Shown in pieces: positions 31,905 to 42,977 of a stretch of DNA of 64,000 bases. The position numbers and the translations under genes were made by a program. Position 1 is the stretch's first letter; each line of letters starts with the position of its first letter. The DNA lies in NCBI GenBank assembly GCA_037355855.1, contig CM074759.1, positions 620,001 through 684,000 on the forward strand, in the 5' to 3' direction. The stretch comes from Pseudo-nitzschia pungens. Taxonomy: Eukaryota > Bacillariophyta > Bacillariophyceae > Bacillariales > Bacillariaceae. The notes below the pieces were generated by a model. The model saw only the letters and a list, made by a program, of their open reading frames with translations, had not been told where the DNA came from and searched no databases.

Positions 31905-33058
31905 CTCGCTTCCTCGGGATTAGCCCAGAGATATTTATTAGTTACGCCACTTTTAATGGTGACAATGGGTTGGTTGTATTGGGATATGCCAGTTTGATTG
32001 ACAATCCAAGTCTGAATTTCTGGGTGTTGATACATTCTACTACCTCTCCACCAATTGTTCTCTGCGTAGAGGTATTGAGCTCCTTTTTCTCTACTCTGGA
32101 GCAAAAATGATCCTTTGAATTCTGGTGGTGTTTCCGGCACCGGTGAATCGACCAGCTTGAATTTACCCAACTGCTCAGTGCATCTTTCTTTAATGACCTG
32201 CAACAAGCATCTCTCGGCTTCAGAGCCCCTTAACGCCAAATCAGAAATCGGCGACAAATCAAAGTCAACAATGACAGGATCTTCAGTGGTAGAGACGAGC
32301 CATTTGTCTTTATCACCCGCCAAAACATGCACTGGATTTCCGCCAAACGCACGTATCTGGAATCTCAAATTTGTATCTTTTCTTCCGAAGTTTTGACCGA
32401 TCTTCGCCTTGGCTTCTGCAGAGCCAGAGAGAATTTTTAGTTCCGCACCAAGAGCTGCGGACAACTCTTTTGCACTTTCGTAGGAAGTAGAACTACTTGA
32501 CATTTTGAAACAGGCTCCAAACTGGGCTCGTTGGAGGTATGCACCCCCGATTGCGTCAACAATGTAATTTGCTTTCTCGGGAGAGTCACACTCGTCAATA
32601 CGCTTCAGAATATTTTTCTCAACCAACCCTCTGAGATTTTCCTTGTCAAGAACACTTGGAAGCCTTACGTCACCAAAATTTGCCTGAACGCGCAACTGTG
32701 AAAACTTGCGATTGCTCTCGCTTACATATGAGTTATTAAAATCACCCGTCAACGAACCAGATAATAGTCCTCCAACAAGGAAACTGGACGATTTTTGAAC
32801 GGATAGATTCATTGCATAGTTTTTGGCCATTTCTTTAATATTTTCTCCCTCAATGTAGTCAATATTCTCCCCAGTGGCGATGGCGAAATGTTTTTCGACG
32901 TAATCCCTCATTTTATCAACGTCAAAGATCACACCGCCTGGAAAAGAGGCGATGTCGTCAATTTCTCTCGTATCGTCTGGATTGATTCCGTTGCAGAGCA
33001 AACTCGCATTATCCACTATTGACCTTTTTGCGTCTTCCATCTCCACTGAAGCGGTCAT
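31811..33058 (-). CDS. MACPF (perforin-like) domain protein with beta-trefoil-like C-terminus
   Basis: A 415-aa single-exon frame. Residues 60-270 resemble the membrane-attack-complex/perforin fold: a region before the core (YVSESNRKFSQLRVQANF), the motif DAIGGAYLQRAQFGACFKM in place of the usual Y-G-T-H signature, and a late VIVDFDLSPISDLAL like the family's P-I-x-x-L end. The remaining part holds repeats of a W-I-V-N-Q-T-G kind with Tyr/Trp-rich strands, probably a ricin-type beta-trefoil that would bind glycans. The proposed role, membrane pore formation or defence, is inference from the family. A further 65 or so codons of the trefoil continue in the next frame (31696-31899), displaced by one base near 31900, so this frame ends early. 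There is no signal peptide. Codon use looks more A/T-rich than that of its neighbours. Confidence 0.7.
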   Translation of the reverse strand: MTASVEMEDAKRSIVDNASLLCNGINPDDTREIDDIASFPGGVIFDVDKMRDYVEKHFAIATGENIDYIEGENIKEMAKNYAMNLSVQKSSSFLVGGLLSGSLTGDFNNSYVSESNRKFSQLRVQANFGDVRLPSVLDKENLRGLVEKNILKRIDECDSPEKANYIVDAIGGAYLQRAQFGACFKMSSSSTSYESAKELSAALGAELKILSGSAEAKAKIGQNFGRKDTNLRFQIRAFGGNPVHVLAGDKDKWLVSTTEDPVIVDFDLSPISDLALRGSEAERCLLQVIKERCTEQLGKFKLVDSPVPETPPEFKGSFLLQSREKGAQYLYAENNWWRGSRMYQHPEIQTWIVNQTGISQYNQPIVTIKSGVTNKYLWANPEEARNRGEIAQRDDSSGVDCPYDWEIRRRQLENY

Positions 33059-34794
33059 GATGAGATAAGATGTGATGTATTATATATCTGTGTTTGTGTT
33101 TGAGAATGAACTTCTGAGACTTCAAGTCGAGGGAATGTTGTGAGTTTCATTGCGAACCAGGATAGAGTGAAATAAAACTCATCCGACTTTCTCTCCTCGA
33201 CCAGGGATCCATTTGGGAGGAGAAGAATATCCTTCAACAATTCCTTCTCCATTCTGACTCGTCGTCAGCGCGCTGTATGCTAGTGCAGAATTCCTATCAG
33301 CCGACCCTCGGTTCTACACCCCACAGTAGTACTAGTAAGTATGTCAGCTGTTCGGAATGAGGTGAAAATGCAAGAATCTTTTCCTTCAGTGGAACATGTC
33401 GGAGATTCCAGGATACAACTCGAAGAATGTAAATCCTACGAGTTCTGAGGGCCTGGGTTTTGATTACAAACAGCTGCCTCGGTTCTAAGTCTCCTACATA
33501 CTACTACAGGTAGTTTCTACATGAAGTGGTAAGGTAGGGGCAGCTGTTAGGAAGTCGGTGTAGAACAGTTTTTTCGTTGAAGTCGTGAAAATTGCTACTA
33601 CGTAAGCAAAAGATTACTGTATCAGGTAACTTACCGGTAAGGTTTACGTACGAGGATCTTTTCTCAATCTTTGGCAGGTAAAATAAATGCCCAAACGAAT
33701 GCCAACTCTGAGAGGTCGTGGTTTTCAGTCGATGGAAAATCGAAGTGCTGTGAGATTTTCAGCACCACTCCTCACCACGTTGGTGAAATCACTCGCTCAT
33801 CAATCTTTGGCAGCAGTAAGTTACCGGTAAGATTAACCTTACCTGGTACGAAATTAACTACCTTAAAAAAAAATATTTTTTTTTTAAAATGAAGATTGAG
33901 ATCATCATCATTTTTTGGTAATCATTACATACAATTATCGTAAATGCGACTTTTTCAGTCTCACAAAAAGCCGCACTTTTTCAAAATCCCAAAATGAAAG
34001 TTTCTTTGGGGAGATAGTAAATTTAAGGGGGATACCCTGAAACTTAGGGAAGGTCCTCTAGGGGAATCAACCTTTGTACTTACTGCTTTTCGCGCTAAAA
34101 ATAAAAATCAATCCTCACACTCATGGCCATGGGCTTATATCAGTTTGGGGAGATGGAATGTCATTAGACCGTTCAACTCTTTTTGAAGTCTGGGTTGCCG
34201 AGCGGGCCACCTCGCTCTAACTCGAGCCACACCCTATTATTTACTTCTATTGATTTTTTCTTCCCATAAGAAATCGCTTAACTTGCCGGTACTCGTACTC
34301 GTACTTCTTTTGCTAGAAGACCAAAATGTATGCGGTAATTACTCGTACGTAAACTGCCCTATGCTGGCCGGCTTGTTCCCAAGCAAGACCCCGCGTTTCA
34401 ACAAGCAAGGTTTTGCGGTTTTCGGTTTGACGGAAGCCGACGCACACACACATGATGGCACACGCTTTTCCTTCGCCCGTATTCTTTCTGTCGTTTCCAT
34501 CTCACCTATCCCAATCATCTCAATCAAAACAACAAAACGAGTTTCAACCCACGGAGAAGCATCGTTTTCTGCATTCGAAAATACCACTGCACAACCGAAA
34601 GACGGACGGAACCGAACATAACCGAACCAACGATACCACACGGCACGAAACGCCGCACCACCCATTGATGAACCGTCTGTTTTGGGAAGGGGTTGCGGTG
34701 CCGTTTTTGTTCCCGTTGGCAGAGGCGCAGACACAGACACAGACAGAGACGCAGGCAGAGACGCAGACGCAGACGCGGCACAGTGGCAACAACC
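33059..34794. other. Intergenic, 1.7 kb
   Basis: The 5' side of the MACPF gene, an A/T palindrome at about 33865-33889, CCGGTAAGATTAACC-type motifs at 33630-33650 and 33815-33845, and a GACACA/GACGCA-rich 5' leader just before the MATE start (34725-34790). No gene supported. Confidence 0.4.
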
Positions 34795-37377
34795 ATGGAC
34801 GAGGAGGAACGGGAGTTGTACTGGTACGATGATGCGACCTACGAGATTGGATTCTACAACTACTACCAGCGGACGGTCGATCCGAGCCCGTGGGCCTTTG
34901 TGGTCTCATTGTTCTTTTGCATCGGATCGGCGATGCTGCTTCCCCGCTATCTCGCGTATTATCGCTCCGTGCACGCAAGCCCAAACGCGAAAACGAAAAC
35001 GAATGCAAATGCAAACGCAAAAGCGAAAACGAAAACGAACTCCATCGCCACCGCCAGCTGCAGCCAACCGAAACCGAGATCCGTAGTGATGCTGGGCTCT
35101 CAGGCGTTCGTTGCGAGCGACGAAGACCCCTACAGCGCTCCTGTTCATGCTAATGCTCCTGCTTCTTCTCACAACGCCGAGGGGACCAAGACCCAGGGCC
35201 ACCGCAGCAGTGCCTTCCTTCCACCGGTCAACGAGGAACTCACATCTGGTAGTAACGCGGAGACGGAGGAGGCAGAGGAGTCCCCGGAGCAACAGATTCT
35301 GAGGGAAAAGGCGTTGCAGTCTTTGTGTCGCTTCGTTCATCTGCCCGAAACGGCGAACGGTGTTCTCTCGAAGACCGGGCAGCTGCCGAGTCCTTCCACC
35401 AACTATACCAGCATGGAACCCGAAGCGGATGCCAACAACGCGAACAAAGCCAATCCTCTGGGATACAGCGAATTATATGGAAACGACGGAACCGCAAGCC
35501 CCGATCGGGATGCGGGAAGGACCAACCTGGCACGCAACCACCACGATAAGCCCTGCGAGGAACTTTTCTGCCACGAAGCGAAGGACAACGAGTCCTCGTG
35601 CCCGTCCTCTGCCATGTCGGACACCACGAATCCCTTCGAAATCATTCGCAACGATTACATGGATTTCACCCGAAACGTCGTCGATCCCAACGACAGCCTG
35701 TCGGTAGCCAGCGGCTGGGAAGAGGCCTTTGATCCGGCCCTGCAACACACTATCTATTTTCATCCCGCGACGGGATTGCGGACGACCGAGAAACCCGTGG
35801 AATCCATCCCCAAATCCGTCCGCCCGTGGTACCTCTTTTATTTCTCGCCCGCCTTTCGACGAAAGATACGAAAGTGCCGGCGCTGGGACGACGAACTGGA
35901 GAAAATCATCGGTCTCGTACTACCCTACACGGCGCACACCATCGTGGTCGACGTCTTTGGGTTACTGGAGGTTGCCGTCATCGGTAGGGTGCTGGGGACG
36001 ACGCAGCTCTCGGCCTATTTTGCCACCGAATTCGCCATTAGCTTTGCCACAATGTTTTTTCACGGCATCCTGGCGAGTCTCAAGGTGCTCGTGAGCCAGG
36101 CACACGGAGCCAACAACCTGCAGCTGGCCGGAAACTTCGTCCAGATTGGCATCTGGACGCACCATCTGTTTTCTCTGCCACTGGTGCTGTACGGATGGAA
36201 CCACTTTGACGACGTCGTTCTTCGCCTGGGACTCGACGAGGAAACGGCCGCGTCCGCCGATCAGTACGCGCGGTTCGCTCTGATATACCAGGCGATCGGG
36301 GTCTACGACGGTGCCCTGCACTGCGTGCTGGACGTGACGGGACACGAAAAATACTCGGCGATATCGAACGGGGTCCGGGCCTTTTGCAGTTTTCTCACGG
36401 TCCTCACGGTGTCGGTGGTCCTCACGAAGAAACGAGCCAAGCTATGGATGGTGGGAGCGATCCATTTGATCGTGAAGGTCCTCCTGTTTGCGGTCAACAT
36501 TGGTGTCATTGTGTACAAGAAATGGCTCCACGATTATTGGACCGAAATGGCAAAAACCAATCCGTTCGGAAACAGGGGCGCAATCAAATCGTTGTGGAAA
36601 GCCAGCCTCCGCCTTTCCTCGGGTCGAGTCATTGAGGATTGCGAGTGGAACATTCTGTTTGTCTTTGCCGCCATCCAGGGCCCGGCGGAAGTTGCCATCT
36701 GGGGTCTGGTGGGAAAGCTCTGGGACTTTGCCGACAATATCGTCATTGCCGTTTCCGACGCCTCCAAGGTGCGCTGCGCTCAACTCCTGGGATCGGGGCT
36801 GCCGGAGCAGGCCAAGTATTCGTCCGAGAAATCATTGTTCATTGGCGTCGTGGTGTCGATCGTCCTGTCGGTATCGCTGGGAGTCCTGCGATCGGTGATA
36901 CCGAGGTGGCTGACCAACGATTTCACCCTGCAACGACTGTTGGGAGACACAATCCCGATGGTGTGTCTCGCGGTGGCCACTCTGTCCTTTGGCAGCATCT
37001 GCTGGTCGATCCTGTGCGCCCAGGGCCGTTCCCACCTGGCCACCGCCGTCACCGGCTTTGGGAGTCTCGTGGTGGCGCTGCCGCTGGCATCCCTCTCGAA
37101 TTTTTGTTTCAATCTCAACCTGCAGGGACTCATCGCGTCCCTCATCATGGGCTACGCGACCTCCGGCTTTTGCAACTCGGTTCTGATGCTCACGTCCAAC
37201 TGGACGTCGATCTCCCGAAAGGTGCGGAAACGAACGAGTCGCATCGACGTGCAGCTCGTCGAAACGATCCGAAACAACAACAACAATCATAACAACAACA
37301 ATCATAACAACACGGCCATTGCAAAGATTGCCCAGGAAATGGAAGACGACGATTCCGGCTTTTTTGGATGTGGGTGA
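34795..37377 (+). CDS. MATE-family multidrug/organic-cation efflux protein
   Basis: An 860-aa membrane protein counted from the ATG at 34795 in good context (ACCATGG). There is one membrane segment near residues 33-52. A long low-complexity region with a KTKTNANANAKAKTKTN repeat follows, then a WW-like segment (SGWEEAFDPALQHTIYFHPATGLRTTEKP, about residues 304-333; the second Trp is missing). The MATE core runs from about 370 to 830: VLPYTAHTIVVDVFGLLEVAVIGRVLG, GILASLKVLVSQAHGANN, IYQAIGVYDGALHCVLDVTGHEKY, AIQGPAEVAIWGLVGKLWD and SKVRCAQLLGSG. MATE proteins exchange organic cations or metabolites for H+ or Na+. The substrate and membrane are unknown. The C-terminus carries (NNN-HN)n codon repeats. 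Confidence 0.92.
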   Translation: MDEEERELYWYDDATYEIGFYNYYQRTVDPSPWAFVVSLFFCIGSAMLLPRYLAYYRSVHASPNAKTKTNANANAKAKTKTNSIATASCSQPKPRSVVMLGSQAFVASDEDPYSAPVHANAPASSHNAEGTKTQGHRSSAFLPPVNEELTSGSNAETEEAEESPEQQILREKALQSLCRFVHLPETANGVLSKTGQLPSPSTNYTSMEPEADANNANKANPLGYSELYGNDGTASPDRDAGRTNLARNHHDKPCEELFCHEAKDNESSCPSSAMSDTTNPFEIIRNDYMDFTRNVVDPNDSLSVASGWEEAFDPALQHTIYFHPATGLRTTEKPVESIPKSVRPWYLFYFSPAFRRKIRKCRRWDDELEKIIGLVLPYTAHTIVVDVFGLLEVAVIGRVLGTTQLSAYFATEFAISFATMFFHGILASLKVLVSQAHGANNLQLAGNFVQIGIWTHHLFSLPLVLYGWNHFDDVVLRLGLDEETAASADQYARFALIYQAIGVYDGALHCVLDVTGHEKYSAISNGVRAFCSFLTVLTVSVVLTKKRAKLWMVGAIHLIVKVLLFAVNIGVIVYKKWLHDYWTEMAKTNPFGNRGAIKSLWKASLRLSSGRVIEDCEWNILFVFAAIQGPAEVAIWGLVGKLWDFADNIVIAVSDASKVRCAQLLGSGLPEQAKYSSEKSLFIGVVVSIVLSVSLGVLRSVIPRWLTNDFTLQRLLGDTIPMVCLAVATLSFGSICWSILCAQGRSHLATAVTGFGSLVVALPLASLSNFCFNLNLQGLIASLIMGYATSGFCNSVLMLTSNWTSISRKVRKRTSRIDVQLVETIRNNNNNHNNNNHNNTAIAKIAQEMEDDDSGFFGCG

Positions 37378-39429
37378 TGAGACGAAAAGAAACGAAACGA
37401 AATGAAACGAAACGAAACGAGTGGCCACTGTCTTTGAACTGTCACACCCGCCAATTTCTATGGCATCCTGTTTCTCCGCTGGATCCGAAACGTCCCAAAG
37501 CAAAAGGGACTTTGAAGATTGCGGTCGCGACCCATCGACTTTTCCTCCGGTACGAGCTACTACCTCCTCGGTAGAAACGAGCGACAGGGGTTGCTTGTCG
37601 CAACCGTTCAAACGGTACAGTCCGAGTACTCCTATGGGTACTCGTACGAGTTGTAGCGTACCGCAGCTGGAAAAAGTACCACCCGCGACGTCGAGGTGCG
37701 CTCTTTCGATGGGTGCTTTATTCATCCATGAAAGTCGTCGACGACGTACTGTATATTCTTGCACGAGCATTACAAGAAGCAAGACGTTGATTCGATACTA
37801 TTGCAACTACCAGATCTTATCGCCAATCCACCATTTTTAAAAACTGAAGGAAAAATCTCATGAAAAATCCATGATGCGACATTAGAATCGAGCAGCATTG
37901 CCAGAGAAGATGAATTACGACATTACTACTTGTACTATTATTTGAATATGAATTCTGTACAAACCGGTAAGATTACCATAATGTTTAGTTGAAACCAATT
38001 CTAATCATGTTGCACTTTTACAAACAAGAATATCATTTGTGTTCCAGATGTCGGCGAAGGACATGATGATGCAAGCAAGAGCCCCGAGGTGTGTGCCATG
38101 GGATTGGGGAGGATACTAGTACTAGTACTAGTAGTATGATCGATCTGGTGGCGGTGGTGATGGTGGTGGTTTCGTTATTTTCTTCCAGTAGGAGGTCCAT
38201 ACCGGTACTGGTGTGTCAAGAAAGCATCGTTTCCACTGAGCGTACTTTGTGCACTTTGTGGATGTTTTTTGTTGTTGCAGTGGTGGTGGTGGTGGCAACC
38301 AGCAATTTTCTGCGATTTTGATCCTTCTTACTACTACTAGTAGTAGTAGTACTAGTAGCTAGGCCGCATTCTTCACATGGTCTTAAAGAGAGGGGGATAG
38401 AAGGAGGGAGCAGCAGCAGCAGCAGCAGCGGAAGAAAGAACGAAATAATATTTATGTTCATGACTTTTGGGAAAGTGAGTTCCAGATGCCATAGCTTCTT
38501 CATACCAAGCAGCAGCAGGAGCCCCGTTGGCTTCGAAAGCTTCCATTGCACCACTGTTACTACCACCACCACCACCACCAGTAATACTACTACTAGGGTA
38601 GTCCTTTGGAATGTATTCAAGAACCATACTGAAAAGACATCATACTGACACAAATTGATGCATGTAGACTAGTAGCATTACTATTGCTTCTGAGATACAA
38701 CAAGAAAGCAAATAATAAGAAGTATTTTGGAGAATAATATGAACACGTGAGATTCTTAAGGTCGAGATTACTACCGTAGCTATAAGTATTATTACTGCTA
38801 ATCTGTCCAGAACAACAATCATTAGCAACAGGTTACGTCATCTAGCGATGAATTCTTGTCTTAATTCCCTTCAACCATCATGCACCAGCACCTCCTCAGA
38901 GACCCGCTATGAAAAGACAATGCCATCCATAGCTCCAGCAGATGACATACTACTTTTATGGGCACGTTTCAACAAGTTCATGAGTGAAGAAGACGCATAC
39001 CGTAAGGTACGGTACTCGTAGGGCCCAGACTTTCCTAATCGGATCTTTTTTCATGCACGCAACAAGTTTTCATCACCCCACGAACTTTCTTGCACTTGTA
39101 CTGTATCGTGTTTCCTGTTTTGTATCAATTCTGCGATTGGAAATTTTGGCACGACCCATGGAACGCATAGAAAGAGATAACCCCCCCTGCATACCGGTAA
39201 CCTTAGCACTTGATCGTAAGATCTTGGAGTGAACCGGAAGGGAATGTAACGGTTAATTCCTACGAGTACCGTACCGTACAACCATAGCCGATACCCTGAG
39301 CGGATAACCGGTCGCAATACCGTAGAGCATCGTACGTAGTAAATTTAACATCATTGTTGATCCCAAAACGATGCAGCAGAAAACAGCACACAAACTGGTA
39401 AATAAACAGAGAAGAGATCTAAACTCACG
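37378..39429. other. Intergenic, 2 kb, microsatellites
   Basis: A GAAAC/AAACG microsatellite lies at 37381-37420, just after the MATE stop. ACTAGT tracts are at 38113-38137 and 38327-38359, and an AGC/ACC microsatellite at 38410-38585. Long frames here translate the microsatellites and are not supported. Confidence 0.4.
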
Positions 39430-40010
39430 ATGGGAAAAGGTATGCGAACAAAAAACAAACTCCTCGCTTTGTGAACGCAATTTACGGAAACATCACCGTG
39501 CCTGCAGTTATTCTCACGATGTGTTTGGCGCCATCGGTCAATTATTGATTTTGTGATGTAGCTGACGTTGCCGATGAAGAAAACATCCCAATGGCGAAAG
39601 TCGTTGGGGTTGTCATAGACACGAAACCACCCGCGACCAAAGCGGCATCTGCTCTCGCTGCGAACAATAATAGGGCATCAGCACCGCTCGCCATCGTTCC
39701 GATGGGATCGGCAGATCCCCAGGCCGTCGTTCCGGTGTCTACAACGAACAGCAATCGGAGACCAGCATTGTATACCAACATGGGCAGACAACCATTTGGT
39801 CTAAAATGCCCACACTGCAACAGGGAGACGATAACAATTGTAGACGATCGGATTGGAGTGGCAACAATAGTTATGGTCGTCATACTTGCTATTGTGTTCT
39901 GGCCATGCTGTTGGATACCATTCTGCGTACCCTCTTGCAAGCAAAGCAATCATTTTTGTGGGCATGATTCGTGTCGAAGGAAGGTAGGTGTAACGGGAGT
40001 GTGCGCCTAG
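39430..40010 (+). CDS. LITAF-domain membrane-associated zinc protein
   Basis: Two exons: a 10-nt first coding exon (39430-39439, ATGGGAAAAG) and 39562-40010, with a 122-bp intron (GTATGC...GATGTAG); 152 aa, beginning MGKADVADEENIPMAKVV. If the small exon is wrong, the protein starts at 39591 with 139 aa. The C-terminal 70 residues are a LITAF domain: CPHCN zinc-binding half, a hydrophobic segment (IGVATIVMVVILAIVFWPCCWIPFCVPSC) that inserts into one membrane leaflet, and a second zinc half (HFCGHDSCRRKVG; the usual form is H-x-C-P-x-C). LITAF proteins sit on the cytosolic face of late endosomes and lysosomes. Confidence 0.88.
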
Positions 40011-40305
40011 CGAGACAGATACGAAAATATCGCCGAGAAAAATTGGCACATGCAGCCACATGGATTGATAAATCAACAACAATGACAACAACAACAACCG
40101 CGGTCGAAAATTGATACATACCTTTGCTTTTGGAAACGAAACGATGCATCTTACAATGACGGGCACAAGCTATTATTTGTATACTTTTAATAGTAATAGC
40201 ATAGTAATGGTGATGAATGCTCTCCTTTATTATAGCGTTGGTGTTGCCATCAGTAATCTAGCTCAGCACATAAATTACTCACTGCATGTTTCGCCGATGA
40301 ACAAT
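40011..40305. terminator. 3' region between convergent LITAF and NSUN5 genes
   Basis: Short A/T-rich stretch between two stop codons; presumably the 3' untranslated regions of both genes. Confidence 0.3.
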
Positions 40306-42116
40306 TCACGCAGCCCGTGTCTTCTCCGCTTGGGATTTTAATCGAGCCTCTTTCTTGAGCCGCTGGCGTTTTTTCCATTCGAGCTTCTTTGCCCGCTTTT
40401 TCGAAATTTTGCTGCTGATGGCTTTCGTAGAACCATCGCCTTTTTCGGAAGAGATTTCCGTTGCCTTGCGTTTCGCGTTTGAATTCTTACTTTCCGGGGC
40501 ATCGGACGGCGATTCTTTCGGCTTTTGGACCGTGGATCTCTGTTTTTCTCTTGGCTTGTCTTTCACTTGCGGTTTCGTCTCCCCCGAAGAGCCAAATTGG
40601 TTTTTGTATAGCTCCAGGCCGTCAGGAATATCGATTTTGACTCCAGTGCTCTCTCTTGTCGAGAAAGCTTTATTTTCCTTTTTGCTAGTTTTCGTTGATT
40701 TCTGTGTTTTTCGTCGAAAGCACGCCACGAAAAATCCATTCGTAGAATCTTCGTCCGGATGCACGCGGATCAGACATTTAGCTTGCTCCTCAGAGAGCGA
40801 CAAGATAGGACTATCTCCATGCTCTTCACTATTCTCTTTCACAGACAATCCTCGTCGATGCCAGCTTTCGAGACATGCCGGGGCACACAGTTCCCAATCG
40901 CTATTCGACTCCTAAGAGCCGTTGGACGACACCTTCGTTTTCCTGGATGTACAGACTGCAAGTGGAATACACAACGCGGTCGACGTCGGGAAAATCGGTT
41001 GTTGCATGATGAAGGGCTTGGAACTGGAAGTTGCTCAGGGTCTTTATGCGTTCGTTCGAAAAGAATGGATCTCGACTGACCGAATGTTCGGTATGGTTGG
41101 ATGTCATACCGCTGCCCGAGCAGCTCGGGTCCAACATGATGGCTTTGACGTTTCGAAACTTTTTGTCAGTCATCGGCTTCTTCTCGTCTTCATTGTCTCC
41201 GAATTTCTGCTTGGAGATTTCGAAGAAATCCTCGTTGTGACAGTGCACGAAACCCTGAGGGACCAACTCTCCCATTCTTCTCTTCAACAATTTGTATCGA
41301 TCGGGAGACTTGTCGAGGGCGTGAATGGTCGAGACGCGTACCGGCATCACCGTCTCGATTGGCGGCTGACACCAAGGCAGCAAGGTGGCTTGTCTTGTTA
41401 CCTGGAGCAGCGCAAGCATCCAAGTAGTCAATTTTGCCCCTTTTCTTGCCACCATTCGAATCGTTGTTGTTATCCCCAAAGCCATGTACCATGCACAGAG
41501 CAGAAAAGCAGGATGATTTGTCTTGCAGGATGACCTTCTGAGAAACGACCAAATCCTGCAACAATGCACGTGACCGAGGGGTGTGATCTAGGACCAATAG
41601 ATCCGGGACGTGCGGATCTATGTATACCTTGTCGGCTTTTGCTCGAATTATTTCCACAACTTCGTCGCGATCTGCCACCAATGTATTGATGCGCACATAA
41701 CGGGGTATGCTAGATGCAGAAGCTTTGGAGGATTCGTCGTTCGCTTTGCCGTGTTCTTTATCCTTCCATCCCTCTTCTTTTGCTATCTTTTGAAAGTTAT
41801 CCTGCAGCTTGTCTATTTCGGACATGATTTTTCGCTTGAGTGCGCCTCCTCCGCGTATCTTTTTGTTGGGGCCCATCAGAAGTTCATAGAGAAGGATATA
41901 AACGAGGCCTTGATTCTTGGCTTCGATTGTGGGAACTTTTTTCAGCAATTTTTCCAGTAGCGGTTTCTCTTTCAAGACGTGGCAGCATATTGCATAGGTC
42001 GACGTCGAACACTTCAATTCTCCCTCCTTTGAGTACACTACTGTCTTTAACCCTTTTCGACGGGTCCAAACTTCATTCAGTATCTTCGCAGCCGGAGCGT
42101 ACGGCGACGACGACAT
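40306..42116 (-). CDS. NSUN5/Rcm1-type 25S rRNA cytosine-C5 methyltransferase, two frame displacements
   Basis: Methylates a cytosine of large-subunit rRNA in the nucleolus, using S-adenosylmethionine. The protein reads through three frames without loss of similarity. 41343-42116 has SSPYAPAAKILNEV, PRYVRINTL and the SAM-binding DYLDACAAPGNKTSHLAAL. 40914-41335 has HALDKSPDRYKLLKRR, AIMLDPSCSGSG (the PSC cysteine that releases product) and DRVVYSTCSLYIQENE (the TCS catalytic cysteine). 40306-40910 has WELCAPACLESWHRRGLS, GFFVACF and a Lys-rich tail. The changes near 41335-41343 and 40910-40914 each equal one extra base. All catalytic motifs are intact, so consensus error is more likely than decay. 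About 600 aa. Confidence 0.8.
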
Positions 42117-42977
42117 TTTCAATTCAATATCCCTTCTCCCAATGATAAAAAATGAATGATGCCCTCAGATCCGTTTGCAGCAACGAGGCTTGTTCATATA
42201 GAAGTTGATTCGATGGTCGAACGATTTTTAGATCTCCGTACCGGGAAAACAATAGAACGGAATAATCGCAGGAGTAAGCCTTCTACGGTATGATTATTTT
42301 TCACGACATTGCTTCCAGATTTTGAACTTTCTCGGCCGATTGGTCGTCGTTGATCTTTGCTGTCTGTTCGTTGTTCGATAGTTTGATACGTAGTAAGATA
42401 AGACTGAAAAAATTAAAAATCCGAATCCTCGGGTGTCACATTGCGGGTAGTAGGGGCGATAAAGTTGATGGCGCGCATGACGTGGCACAGGAAGGTGCGC
42501 TCTGTTGGCGATCCCATCTAAGAACAAAAAATACCTGAAGTTCTAATTATTCCTAAGGAATGAAGTTTTTTGGTGAAGAAGAGCATTCTGTGTGTCCCTT
42601 ATCGACAGCAGCAATGACTTCGTACCAGTATCGGTACACGTACCGATGGGTGTCAAGAACGAAACTTCGAAAGTTGAATGTCCGTACTACTGTAGAATAA
42701 TGCTTCTACGAAGTAAGGTTTACTTCGTATTTTCGACTAGAATAATGTGCGTTTGACGAAGACGTCACGGTGTATAAATTTGTTCACTCTTGACTGTTAA
42801 CCTACCGATAGAAAAAGCGTCGGCGACGCACTTTAGATACATCAAAAGGTAAAGCACCGCTTTGAATCCTGAGCTCCCCCTCAACGAGTAGTACGCGAGT
42901 TTTTTCTTCGAGTTGCTTCGCTACAGGTCCTATCGCTAGTTCAGACGGGAAAACACAGAGAAAGTTGGAGAAAAACG
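42117..42977. promoter_or_regulatory. Divergent promoter region NSUN5 / ankyrin gene
   Basis: Lies between two divergent starts. A 34-codon frame on the minus strand (about 42417-42520, MGSPTERTFLCHVM...) follows an acceptor-like TTTTTTGTTCTTAG. It could be part of a small spliced gene, but I cannot complete it. Confidence 0.35.

Noticed and set aside
34190..34235. tRNA-like start GGGTTGCCGAGCGGGCC
   Set aside because: It resembles a Leu/Ser tRNA D-arm, but no anticodon or T-arm follows and the segment is too short to fold as a tRNA.
42294..42525. Possible small spliced gene on the minus strand
   Set aside because: A 34-codon exon with a good acceptor before its ATG is seen, but no upstream exon or family could be identified.
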